Shown here: positions 19,475 through 29,500 of the stretch, one piece after another
Layout of the letters: every line of letters starts with the position of its first letter
How positions within the stretch are numbered: the first letter of the stretch is position 1
Source: Algibacter miyuki
Lineage (GTDB): Bacteria; Bacteroidota; Bacteroidia; Flavobacteriales; Flavobacteriaceae
Assembly (NCBI RefSeq): GCF_030409805.1
Contig: NZ_JAUFQP010000010.1
Location: forward strand, 501,001-565,000
DNA: 64,000 nt
Direction: 5' to 3'
Made by a program: the position numbers and the translations under genes
The notes under the pieces: generated by a model
What the model saw: only the letters and a program-made list of their open reading frames with translations
Told to the model about the DNA's origin: nothing
Databases searched by the model: none

Positions 19475-21064
19475 TTAAAACTTGTCAAAATTCTCTAAAA
19501 TCTGCTTTTGTAATTCATTCCCTTTTTCAAAATGGGTTTGCAACTGCGCTTTTAAGGTTTCCATTTTATCTTCAAAAGGAATCCCATCATCTTCAACCGC
19601 TTCCGTACCTACGTAAATACCAGGAGTTAGTTTGTAATCTTGCTTTTGTACTTCTTCTAGGGTTGCGCTGTAGCAAAAACCGTCGGTGTTATTATAATCA
19701 CCTTTTATATTACGCCAAGCGTGGTAGGTTTCTGTTACTTTATCAATATCTTCATCGGTAAACACACGTAGTTTTCTACTTTCCATAGTGCCCATTTTAG
19801 AGGTGTCTATAAAAAGAATTTCGTTGGTGCGTTCTCTATGTTTGCCATCTTTACCATCTCTATTTTTACTTAAAATAAAAATGCATGCAGGAATACCTGT
19901 GGTTAAAAACAATTTGTCTGGTAAACGCACTATGCAGTCAACCATGCTATGGTCTACCATGTGTTGGCGTACGTTTTTCTCACCTTTATTATTAGAGGTC
20001 ATGGCTCCATTTGCCATAACCACACTTGCTGTACCTGTACCACTTAAATGGCTCCAAAAGGTTTGCATCCACATATAATTGGCGCTACCATCGGTGGTAA
20101 ATTCATCTTTTGGACCAAAGAGTCTTGGATCGTTTTCAGGTAAATCTTCGGGATGCCATTGGCTGACATTAAACGGCGGATTTACTATTATGAAATCGGC
20201 TTTTAAGTCTGGGAATTTATCTTGTAGTAAAGAATCTCCTAAGCGTACATCGAATGATAAATCGCGTAAGGCTAAATTCATTTTACATAAACGTAGTGTA
20301 CCATCATAACGCTCTTGTCCGTAAATAGAAATGTTCTTTTTATCTCCATTATGGGCTTGTAAAAACTTAAGCGATTGAACAAACATACCACCAGAACCAC
20401 ATGCGGCATCGAAGATTTTACCTTCGTAAGGTTCAATCATTTCTACTAGTAAACGTACTATACTACCTGGTGTAAAGAATTGCCCTGCGCCAGAGCCTTC
20501 TGCAATCGCAAACTTACCAATGTAATACTCGTACACACGCCCAAGAATATCACTATCTGGATTTTCTTTTTCGGATAGTTTTGGGTTGGCTAATAGGTTA
20601 ATTAAACCTGCGACTTGTTTTGCCGTTAATTGGCTTTTCACAAAAATACGCGGTAGAATACCTTTTAAATCTGGTCTATAAGTTGCTAATGTTTGATCGA
20701 GAACATCGAAAGCATCATCTACCAAAACCTTAATATTATCTTGCTCTGCATTGTCTTGCAAGAATTGCCAAGTGGCTTTTTCTGGAATAATGTATGTGTT
20801 TTTAGATAGATACTCGTCTGGATCTTCTAAAACATAGTTTTGTTCCTCTATATCTTCGGTATAATAATCTGACGCCTTATCTTCTAGTAAATCTTTTAAG
20901 GCATCTCTGCGTAACTCATAACGTTCGGATATGTGCTTTAAAAATATTAACGGCAAGATGTAATCTTTATATTGATTCTCGGCTACTGCGCCTCGTAATT
21001 CGTTTGCTGCTTTCCATAACTCCTGTTCGAAGTTAATATCTGCTTTTAGCTGGTTTTTTGACAT
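19475..21064 (-). CDS. hsdM: Type I restriction-modification DNA methyltransferase subunit
   Basis: The 529-residue protein has an HsdM N-terminal helical domain (about 10-150), then an N6-adenine methyltransferase domain. SAM-binding motif I is DAACGSGG (219-226) and the catalytic motif IV is NPPF (295-298); the conserved GAGQFFTP segment precedes motif I. It methylates adenine in the HsdS-defined target and forms the core of the restriction complex. It is the first gene of the operon, with a GACTCTTTAGAGTC palindrome 26 bases upstream of its ATG. Both catalytic motifs are intact. Confidence 0.96.
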   Translation of the reverse strand: MSKNQLKADINFEQELWKAANELRGAVAENQYKDYILPLIFLKHISERYELRRDALKDLLEDKASDYYTEDIEEQNYVLEDPDEYLSKNTYIIPEKATWQFLQDNAEQDNIKVLVDDAFDVLDQTLATYRPDLKGILPRIFVKSQLTAKQVAGLINLLANPKLSEKENPDSDILGRVYEYYIGKFAIAEGSGAGQFFTPGSIVRLLVEMIEPYEGKIFDAACGSGGMFVQSLKFLQAHNGDKKNISIYGQERYDGTLRLCKMNLALRDLSFDVRLGDSLLQDKFPDLKADFIIVNPPFNVSQWHPEDLPENDPRLFGPKDEFTTDGSANYMWMQTFWSHLSGTGTASVVMANGAMTSNNKGEKNVRQHMVDHSMVDCIVRLPDKLFLTTGIPACIFILSKNRDGKDGKHRERTNEILFIDTSKMGTMESRKLRVFTDEDIDKVTETYHAWRNIKGDYNNTDGFCYSATLEEVQKQDYKLTPGIYVGTEAVEDDGIPFEDKMETLKAQLQTHFEKGNELQKQILENFDKF

Positions 21065-21089
21065 TAAATGGTGATCTAAACTATAAAGT

Positions 21090-21103
21090 GACTCTAAAGA
21101 GTC
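21090..21103. promoter_or_regulatory. Palindrome GACTCTAAAGAGTC upstream of hsdM
   Basis: A perfect 6-bp dyad with a 2-base centre lies 26 bases before the hsdM ATG. It may be an operator or form a short hairpin in the leader. No clear TAnnTTTG element was found in 21065-21228. Confidence 0.35.
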
Positions 21104-21228
21104 CCTATTGATTATTAATTATTGGAATTTATAAATTTAATAAAGAAATGTAATTTAAAACTCAAATACTGAAATTTCTTTCGTTATTTTAAATTCTCTT
21201 ATACTTTAGCGAATGTGTTACTTAAAAA

Positions 21229-21642
21229 TCACATATATACCACACTCCCAGTCTCAACATCATAGAAGGGACACCTCCCCATTGAATCTATACTAATATT
21301 ATTTATTGGTAAAAAACGCCCAATTATAAGTGTTTTGAGCTCCTGTATATCTTTTTTAGTAGCGGCTTTGTTTTCCTTAGCTGTGAGCAAGCTTTTCAAA
21401 CCATCAACAACCGCCACACCAGCTGCTGCATTTCCAACACCGGCAAAACTCATTGCTTCAACCTTTGCTCCTTGCTTTTCAACTGTATTTTCAACTTTGC
21501 TTAATACTACTTCATTGGTTTTATTGCTTTGTTTTGTTTGCCAATGTCTACTTCGGCAGGAATTGGTGCAGAATTTTTGAGCACCACGCCTTTTTGGAAT
21601 ATATTCATCTCCACAATGCAAGCAAACTTCTGTTTTTTTCAT
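21229..21642 (-). CDS. Small zinc-finger protein of unknown function
   Basis: The 137-residue protein starts with a treble-clef-like zinc site, C7-x2-C10-x14-C25-x3-C29, inside a basic stretch (KRRGAQKFCTNSCRSRHW) that looks suited to nucleic-acid binding. A linker with Ala/Gly-rich helix (AGVGNAAAGVAVVDGLKSLL) and a Lys-rich coil follow. The end (MGRCPFYDVETGSVVYM) has no recognised fold. It lies between the integrase region and hsdM on the same strand, and a perfect 14-bp inverted repeat begins two bases upstream of its ATG. A regulatory role for the island or restriction genes is plausible but is inference only. Confidence 0.75.
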   Translation of the reverse strand: MKKTEVCLHCGDEYIPKRRGAQKFCTNSCRSRHWQTKQSNKTNEVVLSKVENTVEKQGAKVEAMSFAGVGNAAAGVAVVDGLKSLLTAKENKAATKKDIQELKTLIIGRFLPINNISIDSMGRCPFYDVETGSVVYM

Positions 21643-21643
21643 A

Positions 21644-21679
21644 ATTATACGTAAATTGAACGTTAAATTTACGTATAAT
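21644..21679. promoter_or_regulatory. Perfect 14-bp inverted repeat at the start of the zinc-finger gene
   Basis: ATTATACGTAAATT and AATTTACGTATAAT are exact inverted copies with an 8-base spacer (GAACGTTA). The repeat ends two bases before the ATG at 21642, so bound protein would block transcription or initiation, and a hairpin in RNA would hide the start codon region. Autoregulation by the downstream protein is one reading. Confidence 0.65.
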
Positions 21680-21682
21680 TTT

Positions 21683-21814
21683 TCACTTTAATATTTTTTT
21701 GTCTAAACAAAAAACGCGTTCCAACAATAGTTTTTCCGCTTCCTTTTCTGTAATTACTGAATGTTTTTTAGATTTTTTCAATGATTTACTATCAACGTTA
21801 GGTAAATCTTGAAC
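21683..21814 (-). pseudogene. In-frame, coding-like extension beyond the stop of the 196-residue ORF
   Basis: After the TAA at 21817-21815 the same frame stays open for 43 more codons, to a TGA at 21685-21683. The translation looks like protein (SLKKSKKHSVITEKEAEKLL within it), is basic and helical, and ends 3 bases before the inverted repeat of the next gene. This suggests the original protein was about 240 residues and now ends early through a nonsense change, or that read-through occurs. Confidence 0.45.
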
Positions 21815-22405
21815 TTAATCACAGTTATTATTATCTGTATTATCAAGTGGCTTTATATACTGTTTTGAAATATCTGGAAAATAAGTCTGTATTTTTCCTA
21901 ATACATCAAATTTACCTTGAGGAACGGCTTGCCTATTTGGATAAAAATGTTTTATAAAGGTTTCCAAGTGCTTTTTGTAATAAACAGTTTGGATCTCGAA
22001 CAGCCCTTTTACCGTATTATCTGTATTTGACACTTGCTTTATGTTCCTGTTCATCCAATCGGTTATATAAAATATACACTCCACTTGTTCATAATATTTA
22101 TCCAAAATATAATTGAAATTAGACAACTCGCCATTGTTTCTCTCTTCCAATAATTTGTAGAGGTTTCTTTCCAACTTTGACGCTTTAAACAAAGCATATT
22201 TATTGTCTCTCCCTGTTTTATAAGGCATAGGGCCTTGCGTGGTATCCATAACCAGAATCTTACCGGTTATTTTCCCTATACCTTTAACATATAGTGCATC
22301 CTTAATTTCTTTAGTAAAATTTTTATCGGGAATAAAGAACAACAGCACTTCCCATAGGTTGGGAATCAATCCCATAAAAAAATGTTCTAAAGGGGTTTCA
22401 CTCAT
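21815..22405 (-). CDS. Island protein of unknown function, possibly C-terminally truncated
   Basis: This is a 196-residue protein that I do not recognise. Its N-terminal part (EHFFMGLIPNLWEVLLFFIPD) is hydrophobic; the rest is mixed alpha/beta with many aromatic and charged residues and no catalytic motif I can name. The ATG overlaps the integrase stop by four bases (ATGA), so the two are translated together, as for accessory genes of integrative elements. The last residues (DNTDNNNCD) precede a TAA that is followed by 43 open in-frame codons, suggesting shortening. Confidence 0.65.
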   Translation of the reverse strand: MSETPLEHFFMGLIPNLWEVLLFFIPDKNFTKEIKDALYVKGIGKITGKILVMDTTQGPMPYKTGRDNKYALFKASKLERNLYKLLEERNNGELSNFNYILDKYYEQVECIFYITDWMNRNIKQVSNTDNTVKGLFEIQTVYYKKHLETFIKHFYPNRQAVPQGKFDVLGKIQTYFPDISKQYIKPLDNTDNNNCD

Positions 22406-23715
22406 GATGTCTTTAACATTTTAGAATAATCCTCAGGCAATTCAGCATCAATATCTCTAAGGTATTTTTCAAGCGCTGACATAGAAGAATGACCAGTTAT
22501 CAGCATGAGTTTACTTTTAGCCTCAAATGGTGATGATCCTTTCATCAGGGCACGGTAAAGTTTGGTTATATAGGTATGCCTAAAACTATATAATCCATGG
22601 TTTTTACCCAACCCAAAATGATCTTTTACCACCCGCTTGAAGCGTTTTGAGAAATAATCCCTTCTGTTCCCTACTTCGGTTTCCCACATACCTCCAATTT
22701 GTTCGGGAGTGAACAAAACCATATCCTTATCAAATTTTGATAAATCTGGTAAATCATCCCACAATATTTCTGGAATAATTTTAGTCTTTAGAGGACTGTT
22801 CTTTGCTTTGAACTGGATGGTTCTATCTGCTACATTAATATCACCTACAGTAAGTCTACAAACCTCAATAGGACGTAAAAAATTGTAGGAGATAAACTTT
22901 ATATAGAGTAAAAGCATGGAGTCTTTCTTTTCTAAATAATCGAAAATAGCTTCTTGATCATTGTCTGTATAGGTTTTGTTACGCTCTGGTATCGATTTTA
23001 GCACAGGTATTTTTTTGATGAAGTTTGACTTTAAAATATCATTATCTTCCAATACCTGCATGATACTACTCAAATCCGTTCGGTAATTATTCCTATTTCG
23101 TGAACTCGTCTTATCTAAAACATCATTCAAAAACGCAGAAACTATTTGTTTATTTAATGCATCTATGGTTTTAATTTCTGAATGATTAGTATTAAGCCAT
23201 TCTAAAAAATTCTTAATATGATTGGCATAGCCTCTTTTTGTGGTTGAATTGACGAGCTTCTCTTTTTGCTTCAACCCAAAATCAAAAGCTTCTTTCAAGG
23301 TCATTGCAGGTTTTTCTAACTCGACCCCCAAATCTTTGATTTCTGCTTTATCATGAACTTCGGATTCTTTGTTTTTTTCCTGTGAATGCAATCTTTGATA
23401 TAATTCAGTGTTATCGGCATAAGGGTTATAGCCTTGTTTCAATAGCTTCAACAACACTTTTCTATAAGTAACCAGAACAGAGAGTCTTTCCTCCTTTGTT
23501 TTATACTTGTTGGCATTGCCATAAAAAGGAGTTACCCGTTTTAATTTACCGGTTTTTGGGTGCCTATACGAAAAATAGAGATACCAGCGCTTTTTTAAAT
23601 CGCCATTCCCTGAATAGATCTTTGGAGTTGAAAATTTTTTGTTTACTGACAAATCGTATGCACTTTCGTATTCATTTTGTGCATCTAAGGTAATTAATTC
23701 TTTTAAATTAAGCAT
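22402..23715 (-). CDS. Tyrosine recombinase / integrase
   Basis: The 437-residue protein has an Arm-type N-terminal region (about 1-120), a SAM-like core-binding domain (about 135-230) and a catalytic domain. Catalytic residues are visible: R281 (FLRPIEVCRL), a Lys in the beta hairpin near 303-310, R379 in Y376-SF-R379, H409 (TGHSS) and the nucleophile Y418. In that arrangement the usual first His of the HxxR box is replaced by Tyr. It begins 55 bases from the 3' end of the initiator tRNA gene and reads away from it, the standard geometry for an element integrated in a tRNA 3' end. It is followed by the restriction genes on the same strand. Confidence 0.93.
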   Translation of the reverse strand: MLNLKELITLDAQNEYESAYDLSVNKKFSTPKIYSGNGDLKKRWYLYFSYRHPKTGKLKRVTPFYGNANKYKTKEERLSVLVTYRKVLLKLLKQGYNPYADNTELYQRLHSQEKNKESEVHDKAEIKDLGVELEKPAMTLKEAFDFGLKQKEKLVNSTTKRGYANHIKNFLEWLNTNHSEIKTIDALNKQIVSAFLNDVLDKTSSRNRNNYRTDLSSIMQVLEDNDILKSNFIKKIPVLKSIPERNKTYTDNDQEAIFDYLEKKDSMLLLYIKFISYNFLRPIEVCRLTVGDINVADRTIQFKAKNSPLKTKIIPEILWDDLPDLSKFDKDMVLFTPEQIGGMWETEVGNRRDYFSKRFKRVVKDHFGLGKNHGLYSFRHTYITKLYRALMKGSSPFEAKSKLMLITGHSSMSALEKYLRDIDAELPEDYSKMLKTS

Positions 23716-23720
23716 AAAAA

Positions 23721-23746
23721 AACGGCTTAGAGAAAACTAAACCGTT
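23721..23746 (-). terminator. Terminator after tRNA-fMet, running into the integrase start
   Basis: Arms AACGGCTTAG and CTAAACCGTT (one mismatch, 6-base loop) are followed on the minus strand by a run of seven T whose end directly abuts the integrase ATG at 23715. There is no room for a separate integrase promoter between the hairpin and the start codon. Confidence 0.75.
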
Positions 23747-23769
23747 GTTTTTAATACTTTTAATCTTTG

Positions 23770-23842
<73 letters not shown>

Positions 23843-24124
23843 ATATAATCTAGAAATAATTTACTTAGCTTTTAACTCTTGGCTCATAATACCAATCAAA
23901 TTATTTCCGACTGCAAATATACAACCCTTTTTAGATATAACAAGCATTTAAATAGAAAAAAATTAAACTAAATACTAAGCTATTTAAAACGTGTGAGTTA
24001 TAATGAATAAAAAAAATCATTTTTCTTTAGACTTATTGAAGTCTATATACTTTATAATTAATATTGATGAAAATACGTTATACAAATATTCCAAATCATT
24101 CTAAGCGAAGTTATATAAACAAAA
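23843..24124. other. Gene-free stretch between tRNA-fMet and the LRR gene
   Basis: The roughly 280 bases upstream of the tRNA gene and downstream of the LRR gene are AT-rich. I see no open frame of note, no second tRNA and no clear promoter box. It should contain the tRNA promoter on the minus strand near 23850-23890. Confidence 0.5.
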
Positions 24125-24151
24125 AAAAGGTAGCCATAACGACTACCTTTT
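24125..24151 (-). terminator. Rho-independent terminator of the LRR gene
   Basis: AAAAGGTAG and CTACCTTTT form a perfect 9-bp stem with a 9-base loop, followed on the minus strand by further U residues. It lies 33 bases past the stop at 24184. Confidence 0.8.
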
Positions 24152-24183
24152 CTTCTTATTAATTATAAAAAACACTTCGAGTT

Positions 24184-25008
24184 TTATTCTTTTTCGATGT
24201 CCATCTCTGCTGTTGCAGATTCTGATAACATCATAGATAAGCTTTGCGGACCACTACCTGAAACTGAAACGTACTCTTGGTTTAGGTTGTTGTCGCTCAC
24301 CATTAATGTTTTTAGCTGTGTTAAACGTATAAATTCTATTGGCAGATTTCCTGTAAATTGATTTACAGCAAGTATCAATTCTTCTAAGTTATTAAGTTGT
24401 GCTAATTCGGCTGGTATTTCACCTTCCATTCTATTATCCATTAAACCTAGCTTTTCTAATTTTACTAAGGCATGAATTTGAGTTGGAATAGAACCTGTTA
24501 TATAATTACTGCTTAATAATAGTTCTTTTAAATTAGTAAGTTGCATTAATGATTCCGGTAAGTCACCTGTTAGCTGATTGCTATATAATCTTAAGTATTC
24601 TAATTGTTTTAATTGTCCGAGTTCCGTAGGAATATCTCCTACAAGCTTATTCATAAATAATTCTAAGGCGGTTAACTTTGTTAATTTTGCTAAGGCCACT
24701 GGCAATTCACCCGAAATTTTATTGAATCCTAAATTAAAAACTCTTAGTTCCGCTAAATCTCCTATCTCACTTGGCAATTCACCTACTAGGTTATTAAATT
24801 GAAGATTGATTTCTACAACATTATTATCTTTCACTGTTACACCATGCCATGTATTTACTGGAGATCTTAAATTCCATGTGGTGTGCCATGCAGCTCCATT
24901 TGTGGAGTTATACAACGCGATTAACGCATTTTTTTCTACCGACGATACATTTGCAAACGAATAACTTGTTACTAGGCAACAAATTAAAATAAGTTTTAAA
25001 GTTTTCAT
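24184..25008 (-). CDS. Secreted leucine-rich-repeat protein
   Basis: The 274-residue protein has a signal peptide (about 1-19) and an LRR cap (ALIALYNSTNGAAWHTTWN, followed by TWHGVTV). About seven plant-type LRRs of 23-24 residues follow, with consensus L..LxLxxNxLxGxxPxxLxxL. The cap and repeat type are common in cell-surface proteins of Bacteroidota and usually mediate protein binding. The C-terminus (after about 245) is short and acidic, without the conserved beta domain of type IX secretion substrates or a lipobox, so its export route beyond the periplasm is unclear. It stands alone between the tRNA and the efflux operon. Confidence 0.85.
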   Translation of the reverse strand: MKTLKLILICCLVTSYSFANVSSVEKNALIALYNSTNGAAWHTTWNLRSPVNTWHGVTVKDNNVVEINLQFNNLVGELPSEIGDLAELRVFNLGFNKISGELPVALAKLTKLTALELFMNKLVGDIPTELGQLKQLEYLRLYSNQLTGDLPESLMQLTNLKELLLSSNYITGSIPTQIHALVKLEKLGLMDNRMEGEIPAELAQLNNLEELILAVNQFTGNLPIEFIRLTQLKTLMVSDNNLNQEYVSVSGSGPQSLSMMLSESATAEMDIEKE

Positions 25009-25199
25009 AGAATGGGGTTTTTATTGTTCTCTCTTGTACGAAAGTACCCCATAGATAGATTAAAAACTATTTTATTCGCTGAAACGCACTAAATTTTAAC
25101 ATTTATACATCGTTGAAATACCTTTTTAAAAGGATAAGTAACATCAATTTGTACGACAATTACAACTCATCTTTAGCTCACACTCCGTTTACAAGCTCT

Positions 25200-26516
25200 T
25201 TAAAACCTTACATTTAAAAGCTGCCCACTAATTTGCAACATAAGTAATTCGGCTACTTTTGCGGTGTACTTTGCTTGATTTCTGCTAAGCTCTGCGTTTA
25301 GTAAATTAAGTTGGGCTTGTCTAAATTCTATGGAATTAACTTGACCAATCTTAAATTTTTCTTCGGTTCTATCAAAGTTATTCTGAGCGGTTTTAATGTT
25401 ATCTTCTTGAAGTTTAAAAATATTCAGCTTGTTTTGGTAATCGTCCCAAGCATTATTAAAATCGCGTTCAACAGATACTAAAAGTTGTTCCTTTTGAATA
25501 TTTTGTGCCTCCAAGTTTACTTTAGCATTTCTAACGTTGGTAATAGTACTACCTCCATCGAATAAATTCCAACTAAAATTTACCCCTCCTGAAAACCCTG
25601 TATTTATAGAATAACTAGAAAAAGAGGCTGCATTATTATTGTTTTTGTTCCATCCATAACTTCCCGTTAAACCTATTGTAGGCAAATAAGCCGATGCTTG
25701 AGATTTTACGCTTAAAGTATTAATGTCTATGTTTTTGTTTACCTGTAAGATATTAATGTTACTCGTTTTCACATTCTGTAACAATTCCTCTTTATCATAT
25801 AAGGTATTAAATGCGATATCCGATTCAACAGAAAAATCTGGTGCTAATGAATTTCCTAATACAAAGTTCAAATCACGTTTAGCATTTTGCAATTGCTGTT
25901 GGGCATTCATTAAACTAATACTATCATTATTAATATCAACTTCGGCGTTAAGGCTTGCTAATTTGGTGCTTTGTCCGTAATCGAATTGATATTGCGCTCT
26001 CACCAAACGATCTTTAGAGATAGCCAAGGTTTGAGTAATAGCACTCGAATTCTCATGCAATTCTGCCACATTATAATAAATGGAAAACAACTGTATAATG
26101 GTATTCTCGATAGTTTCTCGAGCTTGCAACTCGGTTAATTGTAAGTTTTCTTTAGATTGCTTGTAATCGTAAGAACGTCCTAAACCATCAAATAAAGTGT
26201 AATTCAAATTTGTACTGGCATTATAACTCGAACTTTCAGCACCTTTCAAAACCCGGTCTGTTCCGTCAGAAAACCCAACCTCTGTATCGTCTAAATTATA
26301 GTTTGCACCCGCATTCCCCGTAAGGGTTGGTAAAAAACCAGAATTTAAAATATCAGCATTATTTTCAGCGATTTCCACATCAGTCTTAGCCAATTTAATA
26401 CCGTAGTTATTATCTAAAGCCAAGCTTACGGCTTTTTCCGGCGTTATTAATTCCTGTGCAAACAGCGATGTTTGCGTTATTAATACTAGACTTAAAAAAA
26501 CAAATTTAATGTTCAT
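25200..26516 (-). CDS. TolC-family outer-membrane efflux protein
   Basis: The start at 26516 (438 residues) gives a clean signal peptide (MNIKFVFLSLVLITQTSLFA); an in-frame ATG at 26549 lies inside the pump gene and adds a Lys-rich lead. The sequence shows the internal two-fold repeat of outer-membrane efflux proteins, with long heptad-rich helices (for example about 150-210 and 345-420) that form the periplasmic tunnel. It overlaps the pump gene by 11 bases, so all three parts of a tripartite pump are in one transcript. Confidence 0.93.
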   Translation of the reverse strand: MNIKFVFLSLVLITQTSLFAQELITPEKAVSLALDNNYGIKLAKTDVEIAENNADILNSGFLPTLTGNAGANYNLDDTEVGFSDGTDRVLKGAESSSYNASTNLNYTLFDGLGRSYDYKQSKENLQLTELQARETIENTIIQLFSIYYNVAELHENSSAITQTLAISKDRLVRAQYQFDYGQSTKLASLNAEVDINNDSISLMNAQQQLQNAKRDLNFVLGNSLAPDFSVESDIAFNTLYDKEELLQNVKTSNINILQVNKNIDINTLSVKSQASAYLPTIGLTGSYGWNKNNNNAASFSSYSINTGFSGGVNFSWNLFDGGSTITNVRNAKVNLEAQNIQKEQLLVSVERDFNNAWDDYQNKLNIFKLQEDNIKTAQNNFDRTEEKFKIGQVNSIEFRQAQLNLLNAELSRNQAKYTAKVAELLMLQISGQLLNVRF

Positions 26517-29500
26517 CTTCTTCTTTTTGTTCTTTAATGGCACGTTCAACTTCTTCTTTAGTCACTTTTTCTCCTGTAGCTAACCATTTGGTATTCTTTT
26601 TAATACCATTACTGAAAGCTAAAAATAGCGGTAAAACTAATAAGGTTAAAACGGTGGCATAAGCGATTCCGAATGAAATTGAAATGGCCATGGGTTTTAA
26701 AAATTGGGCTTGTCTACTTTTTTCAAGTAATAAAGGTGCCAAACCTGCAACGGTGGTTAACGAGGTTAAGAAAATAGCTCTAAATCTAGATTTTCCGGCG
26801 TCGGAAAGAGCTAAATCGAAAGACATCCCTTCTTTTAAATTCGCATTAAATTTCCCGATTAACACCAAACCATCATTCACCATAATACCAATTAATGCAA
26901 TAATTCCTAATAATGATAAAATATTTACAGGAAAACCTAAAATCCAATGTCCCCAAGCTACTGCCGTTAAACTAAAAGGCACTAATAGCATCAGTAATAG
27001 TGGTTGACTATAACTTCGGAAGGTAAACGCAATGGTTATATATATCAGTAATAAAATAGGAATTCCAGCGGCTTTAAGTGATTTAGATAACTTGGAAGCC
27101 TCTCTGTTTTGTCCTTCAAATGATGCTGAAATAGTTGGATATCTTGATTGAATTTCAGGAATTACATTTGCCTTAATATCGTCAATAATATCTGTTGTAC
27201 TTGTATTCGGATCTTTTAAATCTGCAGAAACTTGAATTTCACGTTGACCTTCTAAGTGATTTATAGCCACATCGCCACGTTCAATAGTGTAAGTCGCAAT
27301 ATCCTTTAATGATACACGCGCCCCCGAAGGCGTTACAATACGCATATCGTCTAAATTATTTATCGATTGTCGGTTGGTTAAATCATAACGCACCCAAACT
27401 TTAATTTCATCTTGACCACGCTGAAAACGCTGTGCTTGCACCCCGAAAAACCCAGAACGTACTTGCAGCATAACCGCTTGTAAGTCTAACCCCATTAAAT
27501 AGGCGCTTTCTTTTAATTCTAAACGAATTTCCTTAATACCCGCAGGATCATTATCTTCTACATCCTTTAATAATGGATTGGTTTTTAGAACTTCTTTCAT
27601 TTCTAATTTAGCCGCCTTTAACTCTTCAATATTATTACTTAAAAGTGATACTGAAACGGGACTTCCTCCAAAATTACCACCAGAACCAAAAATTAAACGC
27701 TCGGTACCAATAACGGGGCCTACTGCTTCGCGTAGCCTATTGGTAACTAAAGTTGCACTAATGCTATTCGGACGCTCTTCTCCAGGTAGCATATTAATAC
27801 GTAATTGCCCGCTTGACGAACTTGTTAAGGAAACAATAATATTTTCGAACAACTCCTTGCCGGTACCTTTAAGATACTCTTCTGTTAATTCTTTATTTAA
27901 AATAACGGCTTTTTCTTCTATCATGGAAATAATAGAATCTGTTACCTTAACATTGGTTCCGTTAGGCATATCTAATTCTACAGAAACACGATCACTGGCC
28001 ACAGATGGAAATAATGTAACTCCAATAACACCGCCTCCAATAGCGCCCATAGTGAGTATTAAAATTCCAATAAAAAAGCTTAATGATAGCATTTTGTATT
28101 CTAAAACAAAATCTAAACACGGACTATAAACCTTATCACGTAGAAACGTCATAAACCGATCGCCCATTTTATTAATGATTCTCATTTTAGAGAAAAACTG
28201 TTTTAATTTAGATGGATTTTCATCTTCAACCGGTTTCCGAAGTGCTTTGGAATGCGCTAAATGCGCTGGTAAAATAATCAAAGCTTCCACTAATGAAACC
28301 ACTAAAGTTAAAATTACGATAACGGAGACTTCACTGAAAAACTCACCAATTCTACTATCCAAAAACAGGAATAACGAGAAGGCTAATAAAGTTGTAATAA
28401 TAGCGGATACAACAGGTGGAATAACTTCCATAGTCCCATCGATTGCTGCTTGAATTGGTGTTTTACCTTTTTCGTAATGCTGATAAATATTTTCGGCTAT
28501 TACAATACCATCATCCACTAAAATACCAATCACGATAATCATTCCGAAAAGGGATAGCACGTTGATGGTGACATCAAATTGAGCGGCAAAAATAAACATC
28601 CCTAAAAAGGAAACCGGTAAACCAAAAGCGACCCAAAACGCCAAACGCGTATTTAAAAATAAGGATAAGAAAACCAATACTAAAATCATCCCAACAATGG
28701 CATTCTCTGTCAATAATTGGGTTCTTTGATTTAGAGTGATCGATAAATCTCGAACGATATGGATTTTAACGTTATTATGACTTTGATTATAACCTTCTAT
28801 ATAGGTTTTAATTTTTTCGGCGGAAGAAATTAAATCTTCATTATTGGTACTAGTTACTGAAATATCAACCGCTAATTCACCATCAAAATAAGTAGATTTT
28901 GGTGTTTCAGAAAAACGATCTCGAATAACGGCAACATCACCTAAACGCACTACTTTTCCATCACTGGTGGCTTTTACAACGATATATGACAATTCTTTTC
29001 CGTAGTACGATCTATTATTAGCTCGAATTAAATATTCTTCGGCATCGGTTTTAATATTACCACCTGTAACTAAAATATTAGACGCGCTTACTGCTTTCGA
29101 TACATCGGAAAAACTAATGTTGTATGCTAGTAAACTTGCTTCGTTAACTGCTATTTCAATTTCTTCATCCGGATATCCCGAAACTTCAATTTGCGAAACG
29201 CCTTCGAGCGCTCGTAAATCATTTTCAACTTGTCGACCTAATTGTTTTAAAGTTGCTAAAGGAATATTATTTCCGCTTAAAGCGAAAGAAATCGTCTCTC
29301 GTACAGCCTCTTGTTTGGCTACAATAAGCGGTTCCATTCCTGATGGAAAAGAAGGCACACGATCTACCGCATTTTTAACTTCCAAAAGCATGAAATCTAT
29401 ATTTTCACCTTTTTCAATCTCTACTGTTATGGCACCACTATTTTCTCTAGACACTGAAGTTACCCGGTCTACACCACGTAATCCTTTAAGATTATCTTCA

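Noticed and set aside
27578..28129. 183-codon plus-strand frame inside the RND pump gene
   Set aside because: Antisense to a well-conserved transporter region; no domain and no promoter or start context.
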